Positions 32,715 through 41,286 of a stretch of DNA of 64,000 nt are shown here, piece after piece. Within the stretch, counting starts at the first letter, position 1. Each line of letters starts with the position of its first letter. Source of the DNA: Pseudoflavonifractor intestinihominis (GTDB lineage Bacteria > Bacillota > Clostridia > Oscillospirales > Oscillospiraceae); NCBI RefSeq assembly GCF_040096055.1, contig NZ_JBBMFK010000012.1, positions 51,786-115,785 of the forward strand. The letters are read 5' to 3'. Under the pieces are notes generated by a model. It saw nothing but the letters and a program-made list of their open reading frames with translations, made no database searches and was not told the origin of the DNA. The position numbers and the translations under genes were made by a program.

Positions 32715-33914
32715 TTACAGCTTGGAGACGATCTCGGCAGTATCAGAGGCGATCATGAGCTCCTCGTCGGTGGGAATGACCATCACAGTCACCTTGGAGT
32801 CGTCAGCGGAGATAATGGCCTCCTTGCCCCGGGTGTTGTTCTTCTCCGCGTCCATCTTCACGCCCATATACTCCAGGCCGGAGGCGATGGCCATACGGGT
32901 GCCGGCGGCGTTCTCGCCCACGCCGGCGGTGAAGATGATGCCGTCCACACCGCCCATGGCGGCGGCGTAGGCGCCGATGAACTTCTTCACGTCATAGTAG
33001 AACACATCCAGAGCCAGGCGGGCGCGGTGATTGCCCTCGGCGGCGGCGCTCTCCAGGTCGCGGAAGTCGGAGGACACGCCGGAAATACCCAGCACGCCGG
33101 ACTTCTTGTTCAGGATATTGAGCATCTCCTTGATGTCATAGCCATACCGGCCCATCAGGTACTCCAGGATGGTGGCGTCGATGTCGCCGGCGCGGGTGCC
33201 CATGGGAACACCGGCCAGAGGGCCAAGGCCCATGGTGGTGTCCACGCACTTGCCGTCCACGATGGCGGCCAGGGAGGAGCCGTTGCCCAGGTGGCAGGAG
33301 ATGAGCTTCAGGCCCTTGGGATCGCGGCCCATGAGGGCGGCGGCGCGGGCAGAGACATAGCGGTGAGAGGTGCCGTGGAAGCCGTAGCGGCGGACCTTGT
33401 CGTTCTCGTAGTACTCGTAGGGGATGGCGTAGGTGTAGGCCTTCTCGGGCATGGTCATGTGGAAGGCGGTGTCGAACACGGCCACCTGGGGCTTGGTGGG
33501 CATGACCTTCTGGCAGGCCTCGATGCCCATCAGGTTAGCGGGGTTGTGCAGGGGGCCCAGGGGGATGCACTCCTTGATGGCCTCGATGCAGGCGTCGTCA
33601 ATGATGCAGCTCTCGGTGAAGGCCATGCCGCCGTGCAGCACGCGGTGGCCAACAGCGTCGATCTCGTCCATGCTGGCGATGACGCCGTGCTCGCTGTCGG
33701 TCAGGGCCTGGAGCACGGCCTCAATGGCCTCGGCGTGGGTGGGCATGGGGATCTCAGCCTCAAACTTCTGGTCCTTGGCGGGCACCTTGTGGGTCAGGCG
33801 GCCGTCGATGCCGATGCGCTCGCACAGGCCCTTGGCCAGCACGTCCCGGGTGGCCGGGTCCATCAGCTGATACTTCAGGGAAGAGCTTCCTGCGTTGATG
33901 ACGAGTACCTTCAT
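32715..33914 (-). CDS. ackA: Acetate kinase
   Basis: A 399-residue enzyme that makes ATP from acetyl phosphate in acetate fermentation. It begins MKVLVINAGSSSLKYQLMD and carries the ASKHA signatures VFDTAFHMTMPE, RRYGFHGTSHRYV, HLGNGSS, and FTAGVGENA. AAAGGAGAGACTAGTTAC precedes the start at 33914; the open frame to 34022 overlaps the promoter. No phosphotransacetylase gene is nearby. Confidence 0.98.
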   Translation of the reverse strand: MKVLVINAGSSSLKYQLMDPATRDVLAKGLCERIGIDGRLTHKVPAKDQKFEAEIPMPTHAEAIEAVLQALTDSEHGVIASMDEIDAVGHRVLHGGMAFTESCIIDDACIEAIKECIPLGPLHNPANLMGIEACQKVMPTKPQVAVFDTAFHMTMPEKAYTYAIPYEYYENDKVRRYGFHGTSHRYVSARAAALMGRDPKGLKLISCHLGNGSSLAAIVDGKCVDTTMGLGPLAGVPMGTRAGDIDATILEYLMGRYGYDIKEMLNILNKKSGVLGISGVSSDFRDLESAAAEGNHRARLALDVFYYDVKKFIGAYAAAMGGVDGIIFTAGVGENAAGTRMAIASGLEYMGVKMDAEKNNTRGKEAIISADDSKVTVMVIPTDEELMIASDTAEIVSKL

Positions 33915-33990
33915 GTAACTAGTCTCTCCTTTTGCAAATCGTTCTCCGCCTTGCGGGCAGGATGATTCCGTAGTAGAATAAGCATACTCT

Positions 33991-34019
33991 ATTCTATCCC
34001 CTTTGTCCCGAAAGGACAA
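33991..34019 (-). promoter_or_regulatory. Promoter of ackA
   Basis: Read leftward: TTGTCC (34014-34019), 17 bases, TAGAAT (33991-33996). It lies in the divergent gap between ackA and tmcAL. Confidence 0.75.
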
Positions 34020-34068
34020 CACCTTTTTTGCAGCAAATCGAAGAATTCTTCATTTCGGAGGGAAATTC

Positions 34069-35280
34069 ATGCAGGTTGCCGGTATTGTGGCGGAATACAA
34101 CCCCTTTCACCTGGGCCATGGCTGGCATATTGCCGAAACCAAGCGGCTTTTGGGCGGAGACGCCGGCATCGTCTGCGTCATGAGCGGGAATTTCGTCCAG
34201 CGGGGCCAGGCCGCTGTGGCGGACAAATGGCTGCGGGCAGAGTGCGCCCTGCTGGGCGGCGCCGACCTGGTGCTGGAGCTGCCTACCGTGTGGGCAGCTG
34301 CGTCGGCAGAGGCCTTCGCCCAGGGTGCAGTGACCCTCCTGGCGGCCACCGGTGTGGTGGATGTGCTGTCCTTCGGCTGTGAGAGCGGGGATGCCACGTC
34401 CCTCTCCGCCGCCGCCGACTGCCTGCTCACAGACGCCCACCGGGCGCTGCTCCGGGAAGAGCTGAGCCGCGGCGTGTCCTTCCCCGCAGCCCGGCAGGCG
34501 GCGGCGGAGCGTCTCATCGGCCCGGCGGCCGGCTGCCTGAGCACACCCAACAACAACCTGGCCGTGGAGTACCTGAAGGCGCTGACGCTGCTCCGCTCCT
34601 CCATCACGCCCCTGGCCGTATCCCGGGTGGGCGCCGGCCACGACGCCGCCGCCCCGGCGGGCGGCTTTGCCTCCGCCTCCGCCGTCCGGACTATGCTGCA
34701 TGAAGGCCGGTGGGAGGAGGCCGGGCGCTATCTGCCGCAGTCCACGGCCTCCCTCCTCGCCCAAGCCGCAGAACCTGGCCGCTGCCCCGCCGGTCTGGAG
34801 CAGTGTGAGCGGGCGGTTCTGGCCAGACTGCGGACCATGGACGAGTCCGCCTTCGCCACCCTGCCGGACAGCGGCTCCGCCGAGGGCCTGCCCCGGCGGC
34901 TGACGGAGGCGGCCAGGACCAGCTGCTCTATCGAGGCGTTCTGCGCCGCCGCCAAGACCAAGCGGTACACCCATGCCAGAATCCGGCGGCTGGTGCTGTG
35001 GGCTTTCCTGGGCCTGACCGCCGCCGACCGCCCCGCCGCCCCGCCCTATCTGCGGGTGCTGGGCTTCAACCGCCGGGGGCAGGCGCTGCTTCGGGACATG
35101 GGAGAGCGGGCCTCCCTGCCCATACTGGTAAAGAGCGCCCACGCCCGGCGGCTGCCTCAGCCCGCCCGGCGGCTCTTTGAGCTTGAGGCCCGCTGCACCG
35201 ACCTGTACGCCCTGTGCTCCCCCCTGCCCCGCCCCTGCGGGCTGGAGTGGACCAATGGACCGGTGATCCTGGATATATAA
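34069..35280 (+). CDS. tmcAL: tRNA(Met) cytidine acetate ligase TmcAL
   Basis: A 403-residue protein of the YlbM family that activates acetate with ATP to make N4-acetylcytidine at the wobble position of elongator tRNA-Met. The nucleotidyltransferase motif is AEYNPFHLGHGWH (HxGH) at the N-terminus, followed by VMSGNFVQRG and STPNNNLAVEYLKAL. The start at 34069 follows CGGAGGGAAATTC; an upstream TTG or ATG frame to 34003 adds non-family sequence. It is divergent from acetate kinase, so acetate production and acetate use on tRNA sit side by side. Confidence 0.93.
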   Translation: MQVAGIVAEYNPFHLGHGWHIAETKRLLGGDAGIVCVMSGNFVQRGQAAVADKWLRAECALLGGADLVLELPTVWAAASAEAFAQGAVTLLAATGVVDVLSFGCESGDATSLSAAADCLLTDAHRALLREELSRGVSFPAARQAAAERLIGPAAGCLSTPNNNLAVEYLKALTLLRSSITPLAVSRVGAGHDAAAPAGGFASASAVRTMLHEGRWEEAGRYLPQSTASLLAQAAEPGRCPAGLEQCERAVLARLRTMDESAFATLPDSGSAEGLPRRLTEAARTSCSIEAFCAAAKTKRYTHARIRRLVLWAFLGLTAADRPAAPPYLRVLGFNRRGQALLRDMGERASLPILVKSAHARRLPQPARRLFELEARCTDLYALCSPLPRPCGLEWTNGPVILDI

Positions 35281-35283
35281 AGC

Positions 35284-35317
35284 GAGACGCCCGGAAAAGC
35301 CCCGGGCGTCTCGTTTT
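35284..35317. terminator. Shared terminator between tmcAL and glyA
   Basis: GAGACGCCCGG pairs with CCGGGCGTCTC (loop AAAAGCC or similar) and ends GTTTT on the plus strand. It lies between convergent genes. Confidence 0.85.
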
Positions 35318-35325
35318 ATCGGTTC

Positions 35326-36567
35326 TTATTCGTACAGAGGGTGTTTGGCGGTCAGCTCGGCCACCTTGGCGCGGATGGCGTCGGCCTGGGCCTCGAAGTC
35401 GGTGGCGGCCTGCCAGATCAGGCGGCCCACCACTTTCATGTCCTCCTCGTCGAAGCCTCTGGTGGTGGCGGCGGGCACGCCCACCCGGATGCCGCTGGTG
35501 ACAAAGGGCTTCTCCGGGTCGTTGGGGATGGCGTTCTTGTTGACGGTGATGTTCACCTCGTCCAGCCGGTGTTCCAGCTCCTTGCCGGTGACCCCCGCCT
35601 TGCGCAGGTCTACCAGCATCATGTGGTTGTCCGTGCCGCCGGAGACCAGGTCAAAGCCGGACTCCATCAGGGACGCGGCCATGGCCTTGGCGTTGCGGAG
35701 CACCTGCTCCTGATAGGCCTTGAACTCGGGCTTCATGGCCTCGCCCAGGGCCACCGCCTTGGCGGCGATGATGTGCTCCAGAGGGCCGCCCTGGCTGCCG
35801 GGGAAAATGGCGGAGTCGATCTTCTTGGCCAGCTCCTCCTTGCAGAGGATCATGCCGCCCCGGGGACCCCGGAGGGTCTTGTGGGTGGTGGTGGAGACCA
35901 CGTCGGCATAGGGCACCGGATTGGGATGGAGGCCGGTGGCCACCAGGCCGGCCACGTGGGCCATGTCCACAAACAGGTAGGCTCCCACCTCGTGGGCGAT
36001 GTCGGCGAAGGTCTTGTAGTCGATGAAGCGAGGATAGGCGGAAGCGCCGGCCAGGATCATCTTGGGCTTGTGCTTCTTGGCCAGGTCCCGGACCTGATCG
36101 TAGTCGATGAAGCCCTGGTCGTTGATGCCATAGGCCACAATGTTGTAGTTCTTGCCGGAGAAGTTGACGGGAGAGCCGTGGGTCAGGTGGCCGCCGTTGG
36201 ACAGGTCCATGCCCAGGACCGTGTCGCCCAGGTTGCACAGGGCCTGATAGACCGCGTAGTTGGCGTTGGCGCCGCTGTGGGGCTGGACATTGGCATGGTC
36301 CGCGCCGAAGAGCTTGCAGGCCCGCTCCCGGGCGATGTTCTCCACCACGTCCACGCACTGGCAGCCGCCGTAGTACCGCTTGCCGGGGTAGCCCTCGGCG
36401 TACTTGTTGGTGAGCACCGTGGCCGCGGCAGCCAGCACCGCCTCGCTCACAAAGTTCTCGGAGGCGATGAGCTCGATGTTTCTCCGCTGGCGGTCGTACT
36501 CAGACCGGACGGCAGCCCCAACTTCCGGGTCTTGCGCGGCCAGAAATTCCATGATATCCTTTACCAT
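35326..36567 (-). CDS. glyA: Serine hydroxymethyltransferase
   Basis: A 413-residue PLP enzyme that converts serine to glycine and supplies methylene-THF, which FolD (also in this window) uses. Signatures are GYPGKRYYGG, LFGADHANVQPHSGANAN, FVDMAHVAGLVA and the PLP lysine in STTHKTLRGPRGG. AGGGGGAGATCGTC precedes the start at 36567. The leader is about 120 bases long and I recognised no known riboswitch in it. Confidence 0.98.
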   Translation of the reverse strand: MVKDIMEFLAAQDPEVGAAVRSEYDRQRRNIELIASENFVSEAVLAAAATVLTNKYAEGYPGKRYYGGCQCVDVVENIARERACKLFGADHANVQPHSGANANYAVYQALCNLGDTVLGMDLSNGGHLTHGSPVNFSGKNYNIVAYGINDQGFIDYDQVRDLAKKHKPKMILAGASAYPRFIDYKTFADIAHEVGAYLFVDMAHVAGLVATGLHPNPVPYADVVSTTTHKTLRGPRGGMILCKEELAKKIDSAIFPGSQGGPLEHIIAAKAVALGEAMKPEFKAYQEQVLRNAKAMAASLMESGFDLVSGGTDNHMMLVDLRKAGVTGKELEHRLDEVNITVNKNAIPNDPEKPFVTSGIRVGVPAATTRGFDEEDMKVVGRLIWQAATDFEAQADAIRAKVAELTAKHPLYE

Positions 36568-36693
36568 GACGATCTCCCCCTGTTTTTTCGTTGAATCGGG
36601 ATGCACCTCTCCTGCCCACAGGCGGTACAGAGGGCGGCCAGACGCCGTCCGCGGCACCCCGCAGGGGACATCTGTCCAAATCCCATATGGGAT

Positions 36694-36722
36694 ATTATAC
36701 CGAATCGATGCTGTAATTACAA
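36694..36722 (-). promoter_or_regulatory. Promoter of glyA
   Basis: Read leftward: TTGTAA (36717-36722), 17 bases, TATAAT (36694-36699). It is about 125 bases upstream of the glyA start codon, giving a long 5' leader. Confidence 0.75.
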
Positions 36723-36776
36723 TCTTCTTTTTCTGGCGTACAAATCAAGCCAAAATGTCTTTGAGGTGATAAAGCG

Positions 36777-37418
36777 ATGAAGTCTGAACAGGATGTCCTG
36801 GCCATTGTGGAGGAGCTGAAAAAGCTCTACCCTGAGGCCATCTGCTCCCTGGATTACCAGAAGCCCCACGAGCTTCTCTTTGCCACCCGGCTGGCCGCCC
36901 AGTGCACCGATGAGCGGGTCAACAAGGTCACCCCCGGGCTCTACGGCCGTTTCCCCACCCTGGAGGCCCTGGCCAACGCCGACATCAGCGAGGTGGAGGA
37001 GCTGATCCACTCCACCGGCTTCTTCCGGGCCAAGGCCCGGGACATTGTGGCCGCCTCCCGGATGCTGCTGGACGAGTATGGCGGCGTGGTGCCCGACACC
37101 ATGGAGGATCTGCTCCGCCTGCCCGGCGTGGGCCGCAAGACCGCCAACCTGATCCTGGGCGATGTGTACCACAAGCCCGGCGTGGTGGTGGCGGACACCC
37201 ACTGCATCCGCCTGTCCGGCCGTCTGGGTCTGACCGACGGCACCAAGGACCCGGCCAAGGTAGAGGCTCAGCTGCGGAAAATCCTCCCACCGGAGGAGTC
37301 CAACGACTTCTGCCACCGGCTGGTGCTCCACGGCCGGGCGGTCTGCATGGCCCGTGGGCCTGAGTGCGCCAACTGTACCCTGCGCCCCTGGTGCGACTTT
37401 TACTCCGGCTCCTGCTAA
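36777..37418 (+). CDS. nth: Endonuclease III
   Basis: A 213-residue DNA glycosylase/AP lyase for oxidised pyrimidines. The helix-hairpin-helix LPGVGRKTANL holds the catalytic lysine, and VVADTHCIRLSGRLG holds the catalytic aspartate. The C-terminal 4Fe-4S motif is C-x6-C-x2-C-x5-C (CMARGPECANCTLRPWC). Standard length and single gene, followed by a strong shared terminator. Confidence 0.97.
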   Translation: MKSEQDVLAIVEELKKLYPEAICSLDYQKPHELLFATRLAAQCTDERVNKVTPGLYGRFPTLEALANADISEVEELIHSTGFFRAKARDIVAASRMLLDEYGGVVPDTMEDLLRLPGVGRKTANLILGDVYHKPGVVVADTHCIRLSGRLGLTDGTKDPAKVEAQLRKILPPEESNDFCHRLVLHGRAVCMARGPECANCTLRPWCDFYSGSC

Positions 37419-37431
37419 GCGCGCTTACAAC

Positions 37432-37472
37432 ACAGCCCGGGTCCCTGCGGTAAACGCAGGGACCCGGGCTGT
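37432..37472. terminator. Shared terminator between nth and sigE
   Basis: An 18-bp perfect stem (ACAGCCCGGGTCCCTGCG with its complement) around a five-base loop separates convergent nth and sigE. The stem ends at the first base of the sigE stop codon. Confidence 0.88.
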
Positions 37473-38194
37473 TACAGCATCTTCAGGATCTCCTTCTTCA
37501 GCCGGGAGATGATTCGCTTCTCCAGCCTTGAGATATAGGACTGGGAGATGCCCAGCAGGTCGGCCACCTCCTTCTGGGTGCGCTCCGGCCTGCCGTCCAG
37601 ACCGAAGCGCATGGTGATGATCTGCTTCTCCCGGCCGTCCAGCTTCTCCATGGCCTCCAATAACAGCTGGCGGTCCACGTCGTCCTCAATGGGCTTCATC
37701 ACCACGTCGTTCTCCGTGCCCAGGATGTCGGAGAGCAGCAGCTCGTTGCCGTCCCAGTCGGTGTTCAGCGGCTCGTCAAAGGATACCTCGCTTCTCAGGC
37801 CGGATGTTTTGCGCAGGTGCATCAGAATCTCATTCTCAATGCACCGGGAGGCGTAGGTGGCCAGCTTGATGTTCTTGGCAGGCTTGTAGGTGTTGATGGC
37901 CTTGATGAGTCCGATGGTGCCGATGGAGATCAGATCCTCAATGCCCACGCCGGTGTTCTCGAACCGGCGGGCGATGTACACCACCAGGCGCAGGTTCCGC
38001 TCAATGAGTTGGGACTTGACCGTCTCCTCTCCCCTGTCCAGCCGTGCGATCAGCTCCGCCTCCTCCCCCTTGGAGAGGGGCGGCGGCAGGGTATCGCTTC
38101 CGCCGATGTACATGATCTTTCCCGGCAGCTTTATCCCAAGCCGGGCCAGGATGCGCTGGACCCGGACATACCAGCGCAGCTTCCATCCTCGCAT
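37472..38194 (-). CDS. sigE: Sporulation sigma factor E (pro-sigma-E)
   Basis: A 240-residue sigma-70 factor of the early mother cell. The N-terminal pro-region (about 1-30, MRGWKLRWYVRVQRILARLG) is basic and amphipathic, as in pro-sigma-E. Region 2 holds LIERNLRLVVYIARRFENTGVGIEDLISIG and the -10 recognition helix ATYASRCIENEILM. Region 4 holds RTQKEVADLLGISQSYISRLEKR. The gene follows spoIIGA, the processing protease, by 26 bases, the classic spoIIG operon. Confidence 0.96.
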   Translation of the reverse strand: MRGWKLRWYVRVQRILARLGIKLPGKIMYIGGSDTLPPPLSKGEEAELIARLDRGEETVKSQLIERNLRLVVYIARRFENTGVGIEDLISIGTIGLIKAINTYKPAKNIKLATYASRCIENEILMHLRKTSGLRSEVSFDEPLNTDWDGNELLLSDILGTENDVVMKPIEDDVDRQLLLEAMEKLDGREKQIITMRFGLDGRPERTQKEVADLLGISQSYISRLEKRIISRLKKEILKML

Positions 38195-38220
38195 ACTCCA
38201 TCCTCCCTCTCTGTTTCCCG

Positions 38221-39078
38221 TCAGGCCCCGATCAGGGCGCTGTATCCCCCGCCGTCCGACAGCCGGTTGGGTGACAGCGCCACCAGAATGCCCCCGTAGT
38301 CCTCTGTCCCCACCTGGACCCGGTCCATCCGGACCGCCAGCAGCATACCGCACGCCACCCCCACCGCCTGGTAGGGCAGCAGACGGCAGCGGCTCCGCAG
38401 CGGACCGTCCGCCATATGCTCCAGAGCCGACACCGGATCGGCCAGGGCCGCCGGGTCGGGAACTGCATCCGCTGGAAAGAGGCCGGACAGCTTCTCTCCC
38501 TCCGCCACCATGACGGGCCGGTTGGTGGCCGGATCGGTGAGGGTGTTGCCCGTATCCACCAGGGCGGTCAGCACGGCTTTTTTCTCCCCCAGCGTCACCA
38601 CCGCGGGCCGCAGCTCCCGCCGGGCTGCGCTGTGCCCCCCGGTCCGGCGCAGCACCAGGCTAATGACCACGTAGCACCCGGCTGCTGAAAGAAGGATCAG
38701 TTTTAAATCCATGGCGGAGTAGAAGATGCCGTTTTTCAGGCTCAGTCCCCTGCCCCCCAGCAGCTCAATGGCGAAAATTCCGCCGCCGAAGGCCGCCGCC
38801 ACCGCGAAGAAAATCAACCCCGTCCGCAGCAGCCGCCTGCTGCTTCCAAAGGCACACAGCAGCATGAGCACCGCAGCTCCAAGCTTGCACAGCGGGTGAA
38901 GCAGGAACCCCATACCGGGCAGAAAGACCGCAGCGGCATATCCCCCGCCCAGAGCTGCTCCGGCGGCCAGAGCCGGACGGCGGATGACCGCGCCGGACAG
39001 CCGGGCAGCGGCCAGCAGCAGCAGGTAGTTGACCACAAAGTTGAGGAGAAACAGGGAGTCTATGTATACGACCGTCAT
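38221..39078 (-). CDS. spoIIGA: Sigma-E processing protease SpoIIGA
   Basis: A 285-residue membrane protein with five hydrophobic helices in the first 150 residues and a C-terminal aspartic-protease domain holding LVDTGNTLTDPATNRPV (active-site Asp). SpoIIGA cleaves pro-sigma-E when activated by SpoIIR from the forespore. It starts MTVVYIDSLFLLNFVVNYLLL, the family N-terminus. The frame is open to 39135. It is upstream of sigE in the same operon. Confidence 0.94.
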   Translation of the reverse strand: MTVVYIDSLFLLNFVVNYLLLLAAARLSGAVIRRPALAAGAALGGGYAAAVFLPGMGFLLHPLCKLGAAVLMLLCAFGSSRRLLRTGLIFFAVAAAFGGGIFAIELLGGRGLSLKNGIFYSAMDLKLILLSAAGCYVVISLVLRRTGGHSAARRELRPAVVTLGEKKAVLTALVDTGNTLTDPATNRPVMVAEGEKLSGLFPADAVPDPAALADPVSALEHMADGPLRSRCRLLPYQAVGVACGMLLAVRMDRVQVGTEDYGGILVALSPNRLSDGGGYSALIGA

Positions 39079-39112
39079 GTCCTCCCCCCTCCGCCATTGC
39101 TCAGCAGACCTT

Positions 39113-39146
39113 ATTATACCGGCCCGGCCCTTCAAAAAAGGTCAAA
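39113..39146 (-). promoter_or_regulatory. spoIIG promoter with extended spacer (likely Spo0A-dependent)
   Basis: Read leftward: a perfect TATAAT (39113-39118) preceded by TTGACC at 39140-39145 (spacer 21) or TTTGAC at 39141-39146 (spacer 22). The spoIIG promoter of Bacillus also has a 22-base spacer and needs phosphorylated Spo0A. A TTGTCG-like box lies upstream near 39171-39178, similar to a 0A box. Confidence 0.7.
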
Positions 39147-39200
39147 TCCGGGACGGGCCGGAAAAGAATGCCGACAAGCATTTTTCCTTGTCAGCAAAAA

Positions 39201-39234
39201 GCCGGGTATCCGCGGCTGTTCGCAGATACCCGGC
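39201..39234 (-). terminator. Leftward terminator upstream of the spoIIG promoter
   Basis: GCCGGGTATC (39201-39210) pairs with GATACCCGGC (39225-39234), and the leftward strand continues with five T residues. It would block transcripts from the right before they reach the spoIIG promoter. Confidence 0.78.
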
Positions 39235-39295
39235 TGTGTTCCGGTCCCCTTTTTCTCGCTGCGGCGTAGAATGATACATGAGAGGAGGCGCCGCC

Positions 39296-39478
39296 TTGTC
39301 AAAGCAACAGGGGTCTTCCGGCGAGCTGCTGCCTGTTCTGGCCTCTTTGGTGTCCGTCCAGCTGTCCCGGGCCCTGCCTGACCAGGATCTGGCGCTGACC
39401 GCCGCATTTTTTACCGCCCTCGGCGACAATCTGGCCCTGATCGCCACGGGCCGCAGCCAGCCGGAGCAATCGCAATAG
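39296..39478 (+). CDS. Small orphan protein, about 60 residues (clostridial type)
   Basis: A short open frame with a good ribosome binding site (GAGAGGAGGCGCCGCC) before a TTG at 39296; an ATG at 39278 lies upstream of that site. The product is about 60 residues with a helical Leu/Ala-rich middle (LPVLASLVSVQLSRAL, then LTAAFFTALGDNLALIA). It resembles small uncharacterised proteins of clostridia (possibly the DUF6774 group, from memory). It has its own terminator. Function unknown. Confidence 0.6.
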   Translation: MSKQQGSSGELLPVLASLVSVQLSRALPDQDLALTAAFFTALGDNLALIATGRSQPEQSQ

Positions 39479-39482
39479 ACAG

Positions 39483-39522
39483 GAAAGCGGCGTGGCCGGA
39501 GTATCGGCCACGCCGCTTTTTC
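39483..39522. terminator. Shared terminator after the small gene and gpsA
   Basis: GAAAGCGGCGTGGCC pairs with GGCCACGCCGCTTTT over an eight-base loop with T residues on the plus strand. It sits between the convergent small gene and gpsA. Confidence 0.85.
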
Positions 39523-39539
39523 TGCAAGGCGGAAAAGCT

Positions 39540-40541
39540 TTACACCCAGCTCTCCTCGATCTCATGCTTCTTGGCCCTGGTCATCAGCTCGGTGATGACC
39601 ACCCTGGGGTCTTTCCCGTGGTAGAGCACCTGATAGGCGGCCTCGGTGATGGGCATCTCCACGCCGGTCTTGTCCGCCAGGGCCTTGGCCGTGGCGGCAG
39701 CGTAGTAGCCCTCCACCACAGCGCCGATCTCCTTCACCGCCTCGGGCACCGGAGTGCCCTTGCCGATGAGGATGCCGCAGCGGCGGTTGCGGGAGTGCAT
39801 GGAGGTGCAGGTGACGATCAGGTCGCCCACGCCGGCCAGACCGGCAAAGGTCTCCTTCCGTCCCCCCAGCGCCTCGCCCAGCCGGGCGATCTCGGACAGG
39901 CCCCGGGTCATCAGGGCCGCCTTGGTGTTGTCGCCGAAGCCCATGCCGTCGCACACGCCGGCGGAGAGGGCGATGACGTTCTTCAGCGCCGCAGCCAGCT
40001 CCACGCCCACCACGTCGTCGGAGGCGTACACCCGGAAGCGGGGGTTCATGAACAGATCCTGGACCAGCTCGGCCGCCGCCTGGTCCCGGGAGGCCGCCAC
40101 CACGGTGGTAGGCACGTGCCGCCCCACCTCCTCCGCGTGGGAGGGGCCGGACAGAGCCACGATCTTGAAGTCCTCCCCCACCTCGGACTCGATGACCTGG
40201 GTCAGGGTCAGAGAGGTGTCCTTCTCGATGCCCTTGGACACAGAGATCAGGATGGTCCCGGGGGTAAGCAGGCCGGCCAGCTTCCGGGCCGTCTCGCGGA
40301 CAGCAAAGGAGGGCGTGGCCAGTACCACCGCGCCGCAGCCCGCCACGCAGGCCATATCGGCGGTGAACTTCAGCTCCGCAGGCAGGGGAACCCCCTTGAG
40401 CATGGGGTTCTCCCCCGTCTCCTGCAGCACCTTGGACTCAGCAGGATTGTAGGACCAGAGGGTGACGTCGTGGCCGTTCTCCAGCAGGACCATAGCCAGG
40501 GCCGTACCCCAGCCGCCAGAACCAAGAACCGCAATTTTCAT
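39540..40541 (-). CDS. gpsA: NAD(P)H-dependent glycerol-3-phosphate dehydrogenase
   Basis: A 333-residue enzyme that reduces dihydroxyacetone phosphate to sn-glycerol-3-phosphate, the start of phospholipid synthesis. The Rossmann motif is VLGSGGWGTALAMVL; SVSKGIE and KNVIALSAGVCDGMGFGDNTKAAL form the catalytic and substrate region. It is next to plsY, which uses its product. Confidence 0.97.
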   Translation of the reverse strand: MKIAVLGSGGWGTALAMVLLENGHDVTLWSYNPAESKVLQETGENPMLKGVPLPAELKFTADMACVAGCGAVVLATPSFAVRETARKLAGLLTPGTILISVSKGIEKDTSLTLTQVIESEVGEDFKIVALSGPSHAEEVGRHVPTTVVAASRDQAAAELVQDLFMNPRFRVYASDDVVGVELAAALKNVIALSAGVCDGMGFGDNTKAALMTRGLSEIARLGEALGGRKETFAGLAGVGDLIVTCTSMHSRNRRCGILIGKGTPVPEAVKEIGAVVEGYYAAATAKALADKTGVEMPITEAAYQVLYHGKDPRVVITELMTRAKKHEIEESWV

Positions 40542-40613
40542 GTCAATGACCTCCTTGATGGGCGTCCCGCCGCTCCCATGGGGCGGGCGCTTTCAGGCGT
40601 ATTGTTTCCGCCG

Positions 40614-41282
40614 TCAGGATTTTTTATGGTGGAAGCTGAACTTGGACTCCTCGCCCTTGAGAATGCGCTTGATATTCCCCCGGTGCTTCCAGAGGATCAG
40701 GCCGCCGCAGACGATGGCCAGCACCAGGATGATCAGGTCCTGATAGACAAACCAGCTCACAAAGGGAAAGGACAGGCCCGCCCAGCAGGAGCCCAGGGAC
40801 ACCCACTTGGTGATGATGGCCAGCACCAGGAAGCCGCCCCACACCACCAGCGCCACCCGCCAGTCCATCATGATGGCGATGGTGCCGCCGGAGAGGATGC
40901 CCTTGCCGCCCTTGAACTGGAACATGCAGGGGAACATGTGGCCCAGCAGGCAGAAGGTGCCTGCCCAGTATTTGCCCAGGGCGATGATCAGCGCGTCGTC
41001 GGCCACAAAATACTTGGCGGCCAGGATGCCAACCCACACGGCCACAATGGCCTTCAGCACATCGGTGAGGATGACCACCAGGGTCAGCGGTCCGCCGAAG
41101 GTGCGGTAGAAGTTGGTCAGGCCTGCATTTCCGCTGCCGTGCTTGCGGACGTCATCCCGCAGGATATACTTGGAGACGATGACCGCGCCGTTGAAACAGC
41201 CGCAGAAATAGGCGATCACCGCAACCACCAGGGCCGGGAGCACAAAACCGGGGCCCATCTCCGTGAGAAGCTCCACACTCAT
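40614..41282 (-). CDS. plsY: Glycerol-3-phosphate acyltransferase PlsY
   Basis: A 222-residue membrane enzyme with about five helices that acylates glycerol-3-phosphate with acyl phosphate. The three family motifs are visible: GSGNAGLTNFYRTFG, FKGGKGI and the later cytoplasmic loop of the HHKKS-tailed C-terminus. The N-terminus is slightly longer than usual. It starts four bases after the der stop codon and precedes gpsA, the usual der-plsY-gpsA order. Confidence 0.95.
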   Translation of the reverse strand: MSVELLTEMGPGFVLPALVVAVIAYFCGCFNGAVIVSKYILRDDVRKHGSGNAGLTNFYRTFGGPLTLVVILTDVLKAIVAVWVGILAAKYFVADDALIIALGKYWAGTFCLLGHMFPCMFQFKGGKGILSGGTIAIMMDWRVALVVWGGFLVLAIITKWVSLGSCWAGLSFPFVSWFVYQDLIILVLAIVCGGLILWKHRGNIKRILKGEESKFSFHHKKS

Positions 41283-41286
41283 CTCG

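Noticed and set aside
31215..33965. A 916-codon open frame on the plus strand opposite rarA and ackA
   Set aside because: GC-rich genes leave long stop-free frames on the other strand. The translation is low-complexity (His/Gly/Val-rich) and the minus strand holds well-conserved rarA and ackA.
36568..36693. A riboswitch in the 120-base glyA leader (glycine or folate type)
   Set aside because: I looked for glycine and THF aptamer cores; the conserved blocks are not there.
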